This document shows, piece by piece, positions 1 to 5,773 of a stretch of DNA of 10,422 bases (its first letter is position 1; the number at the start of each line of letters is the position of its first letter). Both the position numbers and the translations under genes were made by a program. The notes beneath the pieces were generated by a model, which was not told the origin of the DNA, did no database searches, and saw only the letters and a list, made by a program, of their open reading frames with translations. The DNA is from JANXSS01 sp043729515 (GTDB lineage: Bacteria > Pseudomonadota > Gammaproteobacteria > Burkholderiales > Burkholderiaceae_D). The stretch covers positions 1 to 10,422 of the forward strand of contig JAYTLK010000104.1 in assembly GCA_043729515.1 (NCBI GenBank), read 5' to 3'.

Positions 1-793
1 TGGCGCAGGCGGGCGTCAGGCGCACATTGGTACTGATGCGTTCGTCGCTGCGCTGCACCGTCAGTTCGACGGCGCTGTTGCCTTCGGTGGCGTCGGCCAG
101 CTGGCTGGCGGCCGCGCGTTCTGCGTCCGGCCCCTTGGCCAGCATCTGCCCGGCAGAAGAGACCAGGATGTCGCCGCGCTGCAATCCGGCCACTTCCGCA
201 CCGCTGTATGGCAGGACATTGGCGATCTGCAGCGCATCGTCCAGCCCGAGGGCGTCACGCGCGACCAGGGCGAATTCGCTGGAATAGGAATACTGGTTCT
301 TGGCTGTGAAACCCAGGATGCGGCGTGAGAACTGCGGGCACAGCTGCATGTTGTTCATCAGCAGCGGTGCAGCAACGCGATACAGGCGGCGCTGCTGTTC
401 GATCCAGTCGCGCAGGCGGGTGGCGCGATCGTCGGCGGCAGCGGCTTGCGGCAGGGCATTCGGCGGCGCGATGATGCTCGGCGATGATTGCGGCGACAGG
501 GTGGTGGTCTGGGGCGGCATGACCGACTCCGGCATGGCAGCGGGCACTGCTGCAGTGGACGGCGGCGGGAGCGGCGGTGGCGCTGGAGCCATGTCACGGG
601 CCGGGGACACCGTCGGAAACTGGGCCCTGGAGGATGCCGGCCTGTCGCTGGCAGTCGGGTCCGGATAGAGGCGGATCGGTGCCGAACAGCCTGGCAGCAT
701 CGACACGACCGCCAGCCCGACCAGCAGCGGGGACAGGCAATTGCGCAGTGAAGGCTGCAAGCGACGGGGAAGCGGTGCAAGGGTGCGATGCAT
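1..793 (-). CDS. PDZ-domain lipoprotein, probably N-terminal part of an M48-type metallopeptidase (partial)
   Basis: The reading frame stays open from the ATG at 793 to the window edge, giving 264 codons; the C-terminus lies outside. The start is a basic stretch, then a hydrophobic segment (about residues 20-33) ending in the lipobox LPGC with Cys36, so the product should be an acylated envelope lipoprotein. Residues 45-120 are a Pro/Ala/Ser-rich linker. From about 125 a globular part begins with a lone LC pair (151-152) and an LGL motif (182-184), followed by a PDZ-like core around 185-262 containing AGLQRGDIL (202-210). In betaproteobacterial M48-family proteins I recall a similar block lying before the zinc protease domain; the HExxH motif would be outside this window, so protease identity is inference. 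It could equally be a stand-alone PDZ lipoprotein. No strong Shine-Dalgarno precedes the ATG. A TTG at 780 is an alternative start. Confidence 0.7.
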   Translation of the reverse strand, partial: MHRTLAPLPRRLQPSLRNCLSPLLVGLAVVSMLPGCSAPIRLYPDPTASDRPASSRAQFPTVSPARDMAPAPPPLPPPSTAAVPAAMPESVMPPQTTTLSPQSSPSIIAPPNALPQAAAADDRATRLRDWIEQQRRLYRVAAPLLMNNMQLCPQFSRRILGFTAKNQYSYSSEFALVARDALGLDDALQIANVLPYSGAEVAGLQRGDILVSSAGQMLAKGPDAERAAASQLADATEGNSAVELTVQRSDERISTNVRLTPACA

Positions 794-1012
794 GGTCGGT
801 TCTGGCGGGCTGGGTTTGTCGGTTCGGTTCGGTTCGAATTGGTTCAGCTCAGATTGGCACGGGTCGCCGGCGCTGCTTGCTCGCAGTTGCAGATGCAGAT
901 GCAGCTTGCCGCAACGCATCGAGATACCGAAGGTAGCATAACGCCGGTGCGCGTTATTGCATCCGTTCAGCAAATTCGAGAATCCCAGCCGGCAGCAGGT
1001 TCGGGCGCTGGG
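794..1012. other. Non-coding leader of the PDZ lipoprotein gene, with short tandem repeats
   Basis: No convincing gene lies here. Two simple-sequence tracts are visible: GGTTC three times in a row at 821-835 with two further nearby copies, and four 6-bp units of the form GCAGNT (GCAGTT, GCAGAT, GCAGAT, GCAGCT) at 883-906. The stretch separates the soxB relic from the minus-strand lipoprotein gene, so the promoter of the latter should be here. I see only a possible minus-strand TATGCT (rc of 935-940) without a good -35 partner. Confidence 0.5.
938..957. repeat. Perfect 7-bp inverted repeat (hairpin)
   Basis: ATAACGC (938-944) and GCGTTAT (951-957) are exact reverse complements around a 6-nt loop. 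It lies about 55 bases beyond the soxB relic stop, on the transcript side. No T-run follows on either strand, so a Rho-independent terminator is not well supported. An operator site for the downstream lipoprotein gene is the other option. Confidence 0.4.
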
Positions 1013-1304
1013 TCAGGCCTGCACGCCCGGGTCCGCCGGTACGCCGATCAGGCGCGGCGTATCGAGGCGCTGTACGGAAACGGTCGGTTGCCGGCGCAGC
1101 CAGGCCGCCGCCACATCGAGCGCGGTGAAGGCATGTGCCTGAGCTGAGCCCGGCGCGATGCAGCAGGTGCACATTGCCGAACCGCGGCAGGTCATACAGA
1201 TGTTCCGGCAGCGGCGCGCTCAGGGCAGGTTTCGAATCGACGCCCATGCCAGCGGCGGCGTCCACGGCCAGGACGTGCAGGAATTCTTGTCGATCGATGC
1301 GCAT
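1013..1304 (-). pseudogene. soxB: soxB relic (thiosulfohydrolase SoxB), large internal deletion
   Basis: Two pieces in different frames resemble the two ends of SoxB, the periplasmic di-manganese enzyme of the Sox thiosulfate-oxidation complex that hydrolyses sulfate from the SoxYZ carrier. From the ATG at 1304, the first 49 residues contain REFL-like RQEFLHVLA (5-13) and the block YDLPRFGNVHLLH (37-49), which in SoxB immediately precedes the metal-binding DCHAQ region. The text then breaks near 1150-1160. In another frame it resumes with AWLRRQPTVSVQRLDTPRLI and a C-terminus containing GVPADPGVQA, ending at TGA 1015-1013, which resembles the SoxB tail. Intact SoxB has roughly 560-580 residues; about 470 are missing, including all catalytic residues. 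The Tat-type signal reads RQ instead of RR. The product would be non-functional. Family assignment is from memory of SoxB sequences. Confidence 0.72.
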
Positions 1305-1396
1305 CACGACCTGTCGAAACAACGAAAGAAAAATCTGTCAGCATGACCGCGCCACCCATCATCGCGAACCGCGTTCGGGGACCATCGACAGCGCCT

Positions 1397-1420
1397 CGCA
1401 ATCGCGCAATCGCGCAATCG
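1397..1420. repeat. Three perfect tandem copies of an 8-bp unit
   Basis: CGCAATCG occurs three times head to tail at 1397-1404, 1405-1412 and 1413-1420. It lies 14 bases past the PYP stop codon. A small inverted repeat (GGCAA 1420-1424 with TTGCC 1429-1433) sits between it and the stop and could act as a weak 3' hairpin of the pyp transcript. Function unknown. Confidence 0.6.
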
Positions 1421-1433
1421 GCAACATCTTGCC

Positions 1434-1823
1434 TTACCTGAGCACGCGCTTGACAATCACCCAGACATTGCTCTCGTCTCGAAAAGCCGCAAACACCATG
1501 TGCACCTTGACCCGCACCGGCGTCATCTCGTGGTCGAACAAATAATCGAAGACGGTATTGAGAAACCGTTTTTCAATGCCCTCGACAAACTTGCCATGAA
1601 ACTCGGGCGTCTTGGTGCATGGAGCGACGTCGGTGAAAAAATTCTTGCCGATGACAGTTGCAGCATCCCGCCCAGTAAGTGCCGATTCGGTCATGTTGAA
1701 CTCGAGGATGGTGCCCTCGGTATCGAGCTTGATGACGCCGTAGGGAAGGCTGTCACGCTCCTGCTTCGGCATGTCGTCAAGCAGGGTACTGACGTCACGT
1801 CCTTGATAACGGAAAAATTCCAT
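1434..1823 (-). CDS. pyp: Photoactive yellow protein (PYP), natural Phe42/His98 variant
   Basis: This 129-residue cytosolic PAS-fold blue-light receptor should bind p-coumaric acid as a thioester on Cys69 and photocycle through trans-cis isomerisation. The alignment to the Halorhodospira halophila protein (125 residues, recalled) is gap-free to about residue 110. Conserved marks are the block VIGKNFFTDVAPCT with Cys69, TGRD (50-53) giving Thr50 and Arg52, Glu46, Phe96, Met100, PEF-GKF (73-79), KVKVHM (105-109 region) and the VKRV terminus. Two residues are inserted in the 110-120 loop, and Leu-Arg is added at the end. Position 42 is Phe, where Tyr normally hydrogen-bonds the chromophore phenolate; position 98 is His instead of Tyr. 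The start at 1823 is set by alignment and by a strong AAGGAG 7 bases upstream; the frame continues open upstream but overlaps the ligase gene. It is the second gene of an operon with the ligase, 53 bases away. Confidence 0.95.
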   Translation of the reverse strand: MEFFRYQGRDVSTLLDDMPKQERDSLPYGVIKLDTEGTILEFNMTESALTGRDAATVIGKNFFTDVAPCTKTPEFHGKFVEGIEKRFLNTVFDYLFDHEMTPVRVKVHMVFAAFRDESNVWVIVKRVLR

Positions 1824-1830
1824 GGTGATG

Positions 1831-1836
1831 CTCCTT
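1831..1836 (-). promoter_or_regulatory. Strong ribosome binding site of pyp
   Basis: Read on the minus strand, AAGGAG lies 7 bases before the ATG at 1823, within an A-rich tract. It fixes the PYP start against the much longer open frame reaching to 2216 and suggests PYP is translated more strongly than the upstream ligase, whose start has no clear site. Confidence 0.85.
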
Positions 1837-1876
1837 TTTTTATATTGGTGTCGGATCGCGTATGCAGGCGCTGTGA

Positions 1877-3169
1877 TCAAGCGATGATCCAGTCGGCGTC
1901 CTTGCCATTTTGGCCAATCGGACACTGCGCGCCGAACGTCAATGCCCGCGGCCGTTCGGGCGCACTCAGGCGGGCGTCGATCCATGCTGTCAGCCGCACA
2001 TGTAATGCAACCGGATCGGCTTGGGCATTTGTTGGAACAATGAAGGCTTTCAGGCGCACGCCTTCGTCGCTGCGCATGAGCCGCACTGCTGCATCGTGCA
2101 CCTCCGGATGCGCAAGCAGCGCTTTTTTGACAGCATCCGGAAACACATTGACGCCGCCGACCTGAACCGCTGCATCGCGCCGTCCGCATGGCAAAAAATG
2201 CCGATCGTCGGTCCATGCCAGTGCGTCGCCAGCCGTGAAAGGCGTCAGCGATCCATCGGCCATGACGCGCGCCAGTCCGTGCTCGCGCGCCGGATCACGC
2301 CGCCAGAATTCGAACAGCGCAAATGGCCGGCTCTCGTGATCGCGCCAGCCCAGGCCGGCCGTCTCGGAACTGCCGAATATTTGCGTCAGCGATGACAGGC
2401 CCGCCGCGCGCACGTCGGCGCTGAGCCGGTCTGGACAAGGCGCAGTCGATGTCACGCCAAGCACGTCTGGGGCGATGCCACGCAATACCTGCACCGCCGC
2501 CTGCCAGAAGGCAGGATGCGCGACCACCAGATCGCCAGGGCCAGCCAGCTGACGCAAGCGCACAGCCGAAGCGCTGCGCAAGTCGACCACTGGCTCAGCA
2601 GCAATTTCAAGCGCATGCGGCAACAGCACGGTGAACAGGAAACCGTAGATATGATGACTCGGTACCGCAGAAAGAATACGTACCCGCTGCGGAAAAAGTC
2701 GCGCCAGCGCCTCGGCTTCCTGCCAGAGTGCGGTCAGCGCATGGGTGCAGGTCTTCGGCTGGCCAGTGCTGCCGGAGGTTCGAAAACTCAGACGCGCACT
2801 GAACTGCACCAGGCCCGCCTGCGCGACCAGGACCCAGTCGCCAAGCGTCGGCCGGGCCAGAAGATGATCCTCGATCCCTGTTTCATGCAAGTGGATCGCA
2901 CCAGCAAAGGCGGTAGCCAGTTGCAGCAATTCCAGCGAGTCGGCGCCAAGGTCGAGGCGCAGGTGCAAAGCCAGATCCCAGGGCATGGACGGCAAAGCGA
3001 CACCAGCCGGCCGCATCGCGGTGAATTCGGCGGCCAGCAAGTCGCAGACGAAACGGCGCAGCAACGGTTCGTTGCGCCACCACTGTGGCGCGCGCGAGAC
3101 AGCGCCAGCCGCATGCTGGTTGCCGTCGTGTTCGGATGGGTCTGAAACGGTTGACAGTGCAGACGCCAT
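1877..3169 (-). CDS. pcl: AMP-forming aryl-acid (p-coumarate) ligase with N-terminal carrier-protein-like domain
   Basis: The 430-residue product belongs to the acyl/aryl-CoA ligase superfamily. Counting from the ATG at 3169, the adenylation motifs are the phosphate-binding loop TSGSTGQPK (131-139), HHIYGFLF (172-179), FGSSETAG (265-272), the hinge region GRRDAAVQVGGVNVFP (329-344) and the C-terminal catalytic-lysine motif PIGQNGKDADW with Lys423. The protein lacks the usual first ~150 residues of 4-coumarate:CoA ligases. Instead residues ~30-115 look like an acyl-carrier domain, with LGADSLELL placing a possible phosphopantetheine serine at Ser78. Directly downstream is pyp. PYP requires p-coumarate activated as a thioester, and in Rhodobacter a ligase gene (pcl) neighbours pyp, so chromophore activation is the likely role; substrate is inferred. 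A TTG at 3178 in frame is a weaker start. No good Shine-Dalgarno is seen. Confidence 0.85.
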   Translation of the reverse strand: MASALSTVSDPSEHDGNQHAAGAVSRAPQWWRNEPLLRRFVCDLLAAEFTAMRPAGVALPSMPWDLALHLRLDLGADSLELLQLATAFAGAIHLHETGIEDHLLARPTLGDWVLVAQAGLVQFSARLSFRTSGSTGQPKTCTHALTALWQEAEALARLFPQRVRILSAVPSHHIYGFLFTVLLPHALEIAAEPVVDLRSASAVRLRQLAGPGDLVVAHPAFWQAAVQVLRGIAPDVLGVTSTAPCPDRLSADVRAAGLSSLTQIFGSSETAGLGWRDHESRPFALFEFWRRDPAREHGLARVMADGSLTPFTAGDALAWTDDRHFLPCGRRDAAVQVGGVNVFPDAVKKALLAHPEVHDAAVRLMRSDEGVRLKAFIVPTNAQADPVALHVRLTAWIDARLSAPERPRALTFGAQCPIGQNGKDADWIIA

Positions 3170-3190
3170 GAAGGTCAATCACATGGGCTA

Positions 3191-3340
3191 TTAAAGTTGC
3201 TCTGAGTTTAACGCATCGAGCTGATCGCCGTCCGCGCTGGCAGCCAAAGCTTGCACCCCCTGTATCTCGCCGCCGAACAACGAGACCGTCGGGTCTGTCA
3301 ACGGCAACCGGCAGACCGATGGCCAATGCGCTGCCTCCAT
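3191..3340 (-). CDS. Possible 49-residue small protein upstream of the ligase
   Basis: From ATG 3340 to TAA 3191 a minus-strand frame encodes 49 residues of balanced composition. It begins MEAAHWPSV and includes LTDPTVSLFGGEI, ending LDALNSEQL. The stop lies only 21 bases before the ligase ATG, the same strand and direction, as a leader or first cistron would. No Shine-Dalgarno precedes the ATG, and the frame remains open upstream into the oppositely oriented lipoprotein gene, as GC-rich shadows often do. I do not recognise a family. It may be a chance frame or the 3' end of an older gene. Confidence 0.22.
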   Translation of the reverse strand: MEAAHWPSVCRLPLTDPTVSLFGGEIQGVQALAASADGDQLDALNSEQL

Positions 3341-3413
3341 GCCCGAAATCGCGCTGCGAACTTTCCAAGACCGAGCACGCTCGAACTTGCCCGATCGACC
3401 ATATTCGACTTCA

Positions 3414-3419
3414 AAGGAG
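3414..3419 (+). promoter_or_regulatory. Ribosome binding site of the low-complexity lipoprotein
   Basis: AAGGAG lies 5 bases before the ATG at 3425. It decides the start there rather than at the in-frame upstream codons reaching back to 3251, and the resulting N-terminus is a proper lipoprotein signal. Confidence 0.85.
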
Positions 3420-3424
3420 TTTTT

Positions 3425-4042
3425 ATGCTTGCATACCCACGCTCGGTCCAAGCTTGTCTTCCGACACGTCCTGTCGCTTCGCACGCAGTGAAATGCCTGT
3501 TGTTTAGTGCGGCCGTCGTTGCATTCGGCGGCTGCAAGCAATCCAATCGGGATGCAGCCGACATCGGGCCTTCCAGTACCGCGCGTGCCAACACCAGCGG
3601 TGGTGGCAGTACCAGCGACGGCAGGGTCAGTGGCGCCACGCCACTCGGCCAGGACCTGCCGCAGCGAGAGACTGCAACCCGAACCGGTCCCGGCACTCCC
3701 AACCCCGCCCACGGCGGCAGCACCATTGGCGGGGCGACCGGCAAGGATGCTTCCGGCAATCTGGCAGGCGCACGCGGGCCGGCGAATACGGGAACAGGCA
3801 CGGAAACCACCGGCGCCAGTGGCGGCGGTACTGGCGCCACTTCTGGCACGAGCACCAGCGCCGACATGACCAGCGGCTCAGGCTCGTCGCCGCCTGCCAC
3901 GCCGGCGCCCGGCGCACCCCATGTCTCGGCATCGGGTGCTACAACCACCAGCGGCAGCGGCATACCGAATGCGCCGGGCATGGCTGCCGCACCGAAAGGT
4001 CGGCACGGTGCTTCGGACAGTGCCGCCACGCCGCCACGGTGA
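3425..4042 (+). CDS. Low-complexity Gly/Ser/Thr/Ala-rich lipoprotein, function unknown
   Basis: A 205-residue protein. The signal has a hydrophobic stretch at about 24-34 (CLLFSAAVVAF) and a lipobox FGGC with Cys37, so it should be lipid-anchored in the envelope. After the anchor the chain is almost entirely Gly, Ser, Thr, Ala, Pro and Asn with short recurring runs such as SGGGST, SGGGTGATSGTSTS and TTSGSGIP. There are no further cysteines, few charged or aromatic residues, and no recognisable domain, so it is probably disordered. The start is chosen by the AAGGAG at 3414-3419. It is transcribed away from the ligase-pyp operon and separated from pqiA by about 350 bases, so it appears monocistronic. 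I do not recognise a family; a surface-exposed or periplasmic linker-like role is only a guess. Confidence 0.78.
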   Translation: MLAYPRSVQACLPTRPVASHAVKCLLFSAAVVAFGGCKQSNRDAADIGPSSTARANTSGGGSTSDGRVSGATPLGQDLPQRETATRTGPGTPNPAHGGSTIGGATGKDASGNLAGARGPANTGTGTETTGASGGGTGATSGTSTSADMTSGSGSSPPATPAPGAPHVSASGATTTSGSGIPNAPGMAAAPKGRHGASDSAATPPR

Positions 4043-4395
4043 ATCGTTGACGGCGCCGCCAGCGGCCCGACCTCTCGACTGATTTTTCTGCCCTGGCGCC
4101 GGACACTTCGCATTGGGCAGGCACAGGTCGGAACTTCGCCGGCAGCGAACGCCTGGGCGAATTTTCCTTCCGCTAAGTACGCTACCGCAACGCCAGACTG
4201 AATCCGGCAGTGGCATCCTGCGCCCCAACGTCAGGCAGGGGTAACGCGGCAAAGCGAATCAAAATGCGACCGGCATGCGCCTCTTGAAGCCATGCCGGTA
4301 TCCTCCGAACGCGACGGCATGCGCCCTCCCGGTGGGATGAACACCCTGCCGCAAATTGTCGCTGGCGGGGAAATCTGGCATCATCGCCCCGACCG
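4043..4395. other. Intergenic region upstream of the pqi operon
   Basis: No gene can be supported on either strand; the minus-strand frames crossing it lack start signals and family resemblance. Just after the lipoprotein stop, GCCGC-CA-GCGGC (about 4060-4071) is followed about 18 bases later by a five-T run, too far for a clear terminator. The right half holds the hairpin and direct repeat listed separately. A weak sigma70-like pair, TTGTCG (4356-4361) and CATCAT (4379-4384) with 17-base spacing, lies just before the first pqiA start. Confidence 0.4.
4266..4325. repeat. Hairpin plus imperfect direct repeat before pqiA
   Basis: ACCGGCATG (4269-4277) and CATGCCGGT (4291-4299) form a perfect 9-bp inverted repeat with a 13-base loop. 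The left arm with its flank, GCGACCGGCATGCGCC (4266-4281), is repeated as GCGACGGCATGCGCC (4311-4325) with one base fewer. The cluster lies 70-130 bases before the first pqiA start, a suitable place for an operator, but no regulator is identified. Confidence 0.5.
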
Positions 4396-5109
4396 ATGTC
4401 ACCCATTGCGATCCCCATGAATCCCTGGCGCCACACTCCATCCCTGCCGGAACCCGCCGACGCGCGTGAAGCGGCGCATGTGCACGGCATGGTGGCCTGC
4501 CGCTATTGCGATCTGTTGCAACGAGAAGTCGATCTTCCGCGGCGCTGCGATGCGCACTGCGTGCGCTGCCAGGGAGTCTTGTATCGCGGTGGGCGCATTC
4601 AGCTCGATACCCTGATCGCCCTGGCTTCGGCAGGCGCGCTATTGTTCCTGGTATCGAACATGTTCCCGATCGCGGCACTCGGCGCCCAGGGCATCTACCG
4701 TGCAACCACGCTGATTGGCACGTCTCTGGCGCTCTACGAGCAGGGCCGGTGGCTGGTTGCCGCCGTGGTGCTGATCACGACCGTGCTGATTCCAGGACTG
4801 CAGCTGAGCGTGTTGCTGTATGCGCTGGTGCCGTTGCGCCTGGGCCAGGTACCCAAGGGCATTGCCCTGGCCTACCGGATCCTCGTTGGCTTGAACCCGT
4901 GGAGCATGATGGAAGTGTTTCTGCTCGGTGCCCTGGTCACGCTGATCAAGCTGGCCGACATCGCGGTCGTCCAGCCCGGCGTGGCGTTATGGACTTTTGG
5001 CGGCCTGATCGTGTTGCAGTCGCTGGTGTCGTGTTTTTTCAGTGCACGTGACTTCTGGGGCTGGGTGGATGCCGTGCAACCCGAACCCGCCGGCCTGCGA
5101 AATGCCTGA
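4396..5109 (+). CDS. pqiA: PqiA family membrane protein, first (N-terminal) half
   Basis: The 237-residue inner-membrane protein corresponds to one of the two repeats of E. coli PqiA, an integral partner of the PqiB lipid-transport complex. A cytosolic rubredoxin-like knuckle is seen as C35-R-Y-C38 and C55-V-R-C58. Four membrane segments follow, at about 72-90, 119-142, 170-188 and 195-215. The family motif NPWSMMEVFLLGALVTLIKL (167-186) lies in the third. The N-terminus is longer than usual; ATG 4396 is taken, with ATG 4417 (MNPWRH) as an equally possible start, since neither has a good Shine-Dalgarno. The end overlaps the next gene by 8 bases at ATGCCTGA, implying translational coupling. 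E. coli PqiA is one polypeptide of about 417 residues, so here the protein is split. Confidence 0.9.
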   Translation: MSPIAIPMNPWRHTPSLPEPADAREAAHVHGMVACRYCDLLQREVDLPRRCDAHCVRCQGVLYRGGRIQLDTLIALASAGALLFLVSNMFPIAALGAQGIYRATTLIGTSLALYEQGRWLVAAVVLITTVLIPGLQLSVLLYALVPLRLGQVPKGIALAYRILVGLNPWSMMEVFLLGALVTLIKLADIAVVQPGVALWTFGGLIVLQSLVSCFFSARDFWGWVDAVQPEPAGLRNA

Positions 5110-5773
5110 CAACCTGCAATCCGCGCCAACGGCGGTGACCACGCCGGTGGCCATGCATTCCGCAGCCACGTTTGACATTGCGCTGTGCGACGCCTGCGGT
5201 CTCCTGTCGCGCCTGCGACTGCGGCGCCAGCATCATCGCTGTCCGCGGTGCGCCGCGCCGCTGCACCTGCGCAAGCCGATGAGCATCTCGCGCACGTGGG
5301 CGCTGGTGATCGCCTCCTTTGTCCTCTATATTCCCGCCAATGTGCTGCCGTTCCTGGAGACCACTTCGCTCTTCGAGACCCAGAGCAACACGATCGCCAG
5401 CGGCGTCCTGCTGTTCTGGCAGGAGGGTTCGTGGGTCATCGCGACGCTGATCTTCGTGGCCAGCATCGTGGTACCGCTGACCAAGCTGATCGCCCTGTGC
5501 TGGCTGCTGATCTCGGTGCAGCGCGGCGAGCGCGGGCAGCAAATACAGCGTACCCGGCTGTTCCGCTTCGTCGAACTCATCGGCCGCTGGTCGATGCTCG
5601 ACATTTACGTGGTGGCCTTGTCGGTATCGCTGGTGCAGCTCGAATCCTTCGCCTCGATGCAGGCCGGCCTGGGCGCTGCCTGTTTTGGCGGCGTGGTCGT
5701 GCTCACCATGCTCGCGGCGCAGACATTCGATCCACGCCTGATCTGGGATAGTCAAGAAAGCCGTCATGCCTGA
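5102..5773 (+). CDS. pqiA: PqiA family membrane protein, second (C-terminal) half
   Basis: This 223-residue product is the second PqiA repeat. It has its own zinc-knuckle-like pair, C29-D-A-C32 and C47-P-R-C50, then four membrane segments at about 65-85, 108-138, 163-182 and 190-207. The family motifs LYIPANVLPFLE (75-86), VVPLTKLIAL (123-132) and GRWSMLDIYVVAL (161-173) are clear. It should pair with the first half in the inner membrane and work with PqiB. The start is the ATG inside the upstream stop overlap (ATGCCTGA, 5102-5109). The frame is open further upstream, but that part lies in the preceding gene. Its 3' end overlaps pqiB by 8 bases, again at ATGCCTGA (5766-5773). Confidence 0.92.
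   Translation: MPDNLQSAPTAVTTPVAMHSAATFDIALCDACGLLSRLRLRRQHHRCPRCAAPLHLRKPMSISRTWALVIASFVLYIPANVLPFLETTSLFETQSNTIASGVLLFWQEGSWVIATLIFVASIVVPLTKLIALCWLLISVQRGERGQQIQRTRLFRFVELIGRWSMLDIYVVALSVSLVQLESFASMQAGLGAACFGGVVVLTMLAAQTFDPRLIWDSQESRHA

Larger units (their letters stand above)
3170..3424. promoter_or_regulatory. Divergent intergenic region between the ligase-pyp operon and the lipoprotein gene
   Basis: These 255 bases separate two start codons pointing away from each other, so both promoters should be here. The part next to the ligase (about 3185-3215) is AT-richer, but I cannot assign a -35/-10 pair with acceptable spacing. No clear operator palindrome was found. A 49-codon minus-strand frame crosses most of it (described separately). 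Confidence 0.45.

Noticed and set aside
358..780. 140-residue Arg/Pro/Cys-rich minus-strand frame
   Set aside because: Shadow of the PDZ lipoprotein gene in another frame; no family resemblance.
1397..1420. CRISPR-like array
   Set aside because: The 8-bp units are directly adjacent with no spacers; this is a simple tandem repeat.
1434..2216. 260-codon minus-strand frame extending PYP upstream
   Set aside because: The extra 131 codons overlap the ligase gene, are Arg/Cys/Ser-rich shadow-type sequence, and the strong AAGGAG plus homology fix the start at 1823.
3298..4113. 271-residue Pro/Ala/Val-rich minus-strand frame
   Set aside because: Antisense shadow of the low-complexity lipoprotein, whose start has a proper ribosome site and lipobox.
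4182..4490. Minus-strand frame ending in a plausible-looking C-terminus before pqiA
   Set aside because: No start signal, overlaps the pqiA start, and no family recognised.
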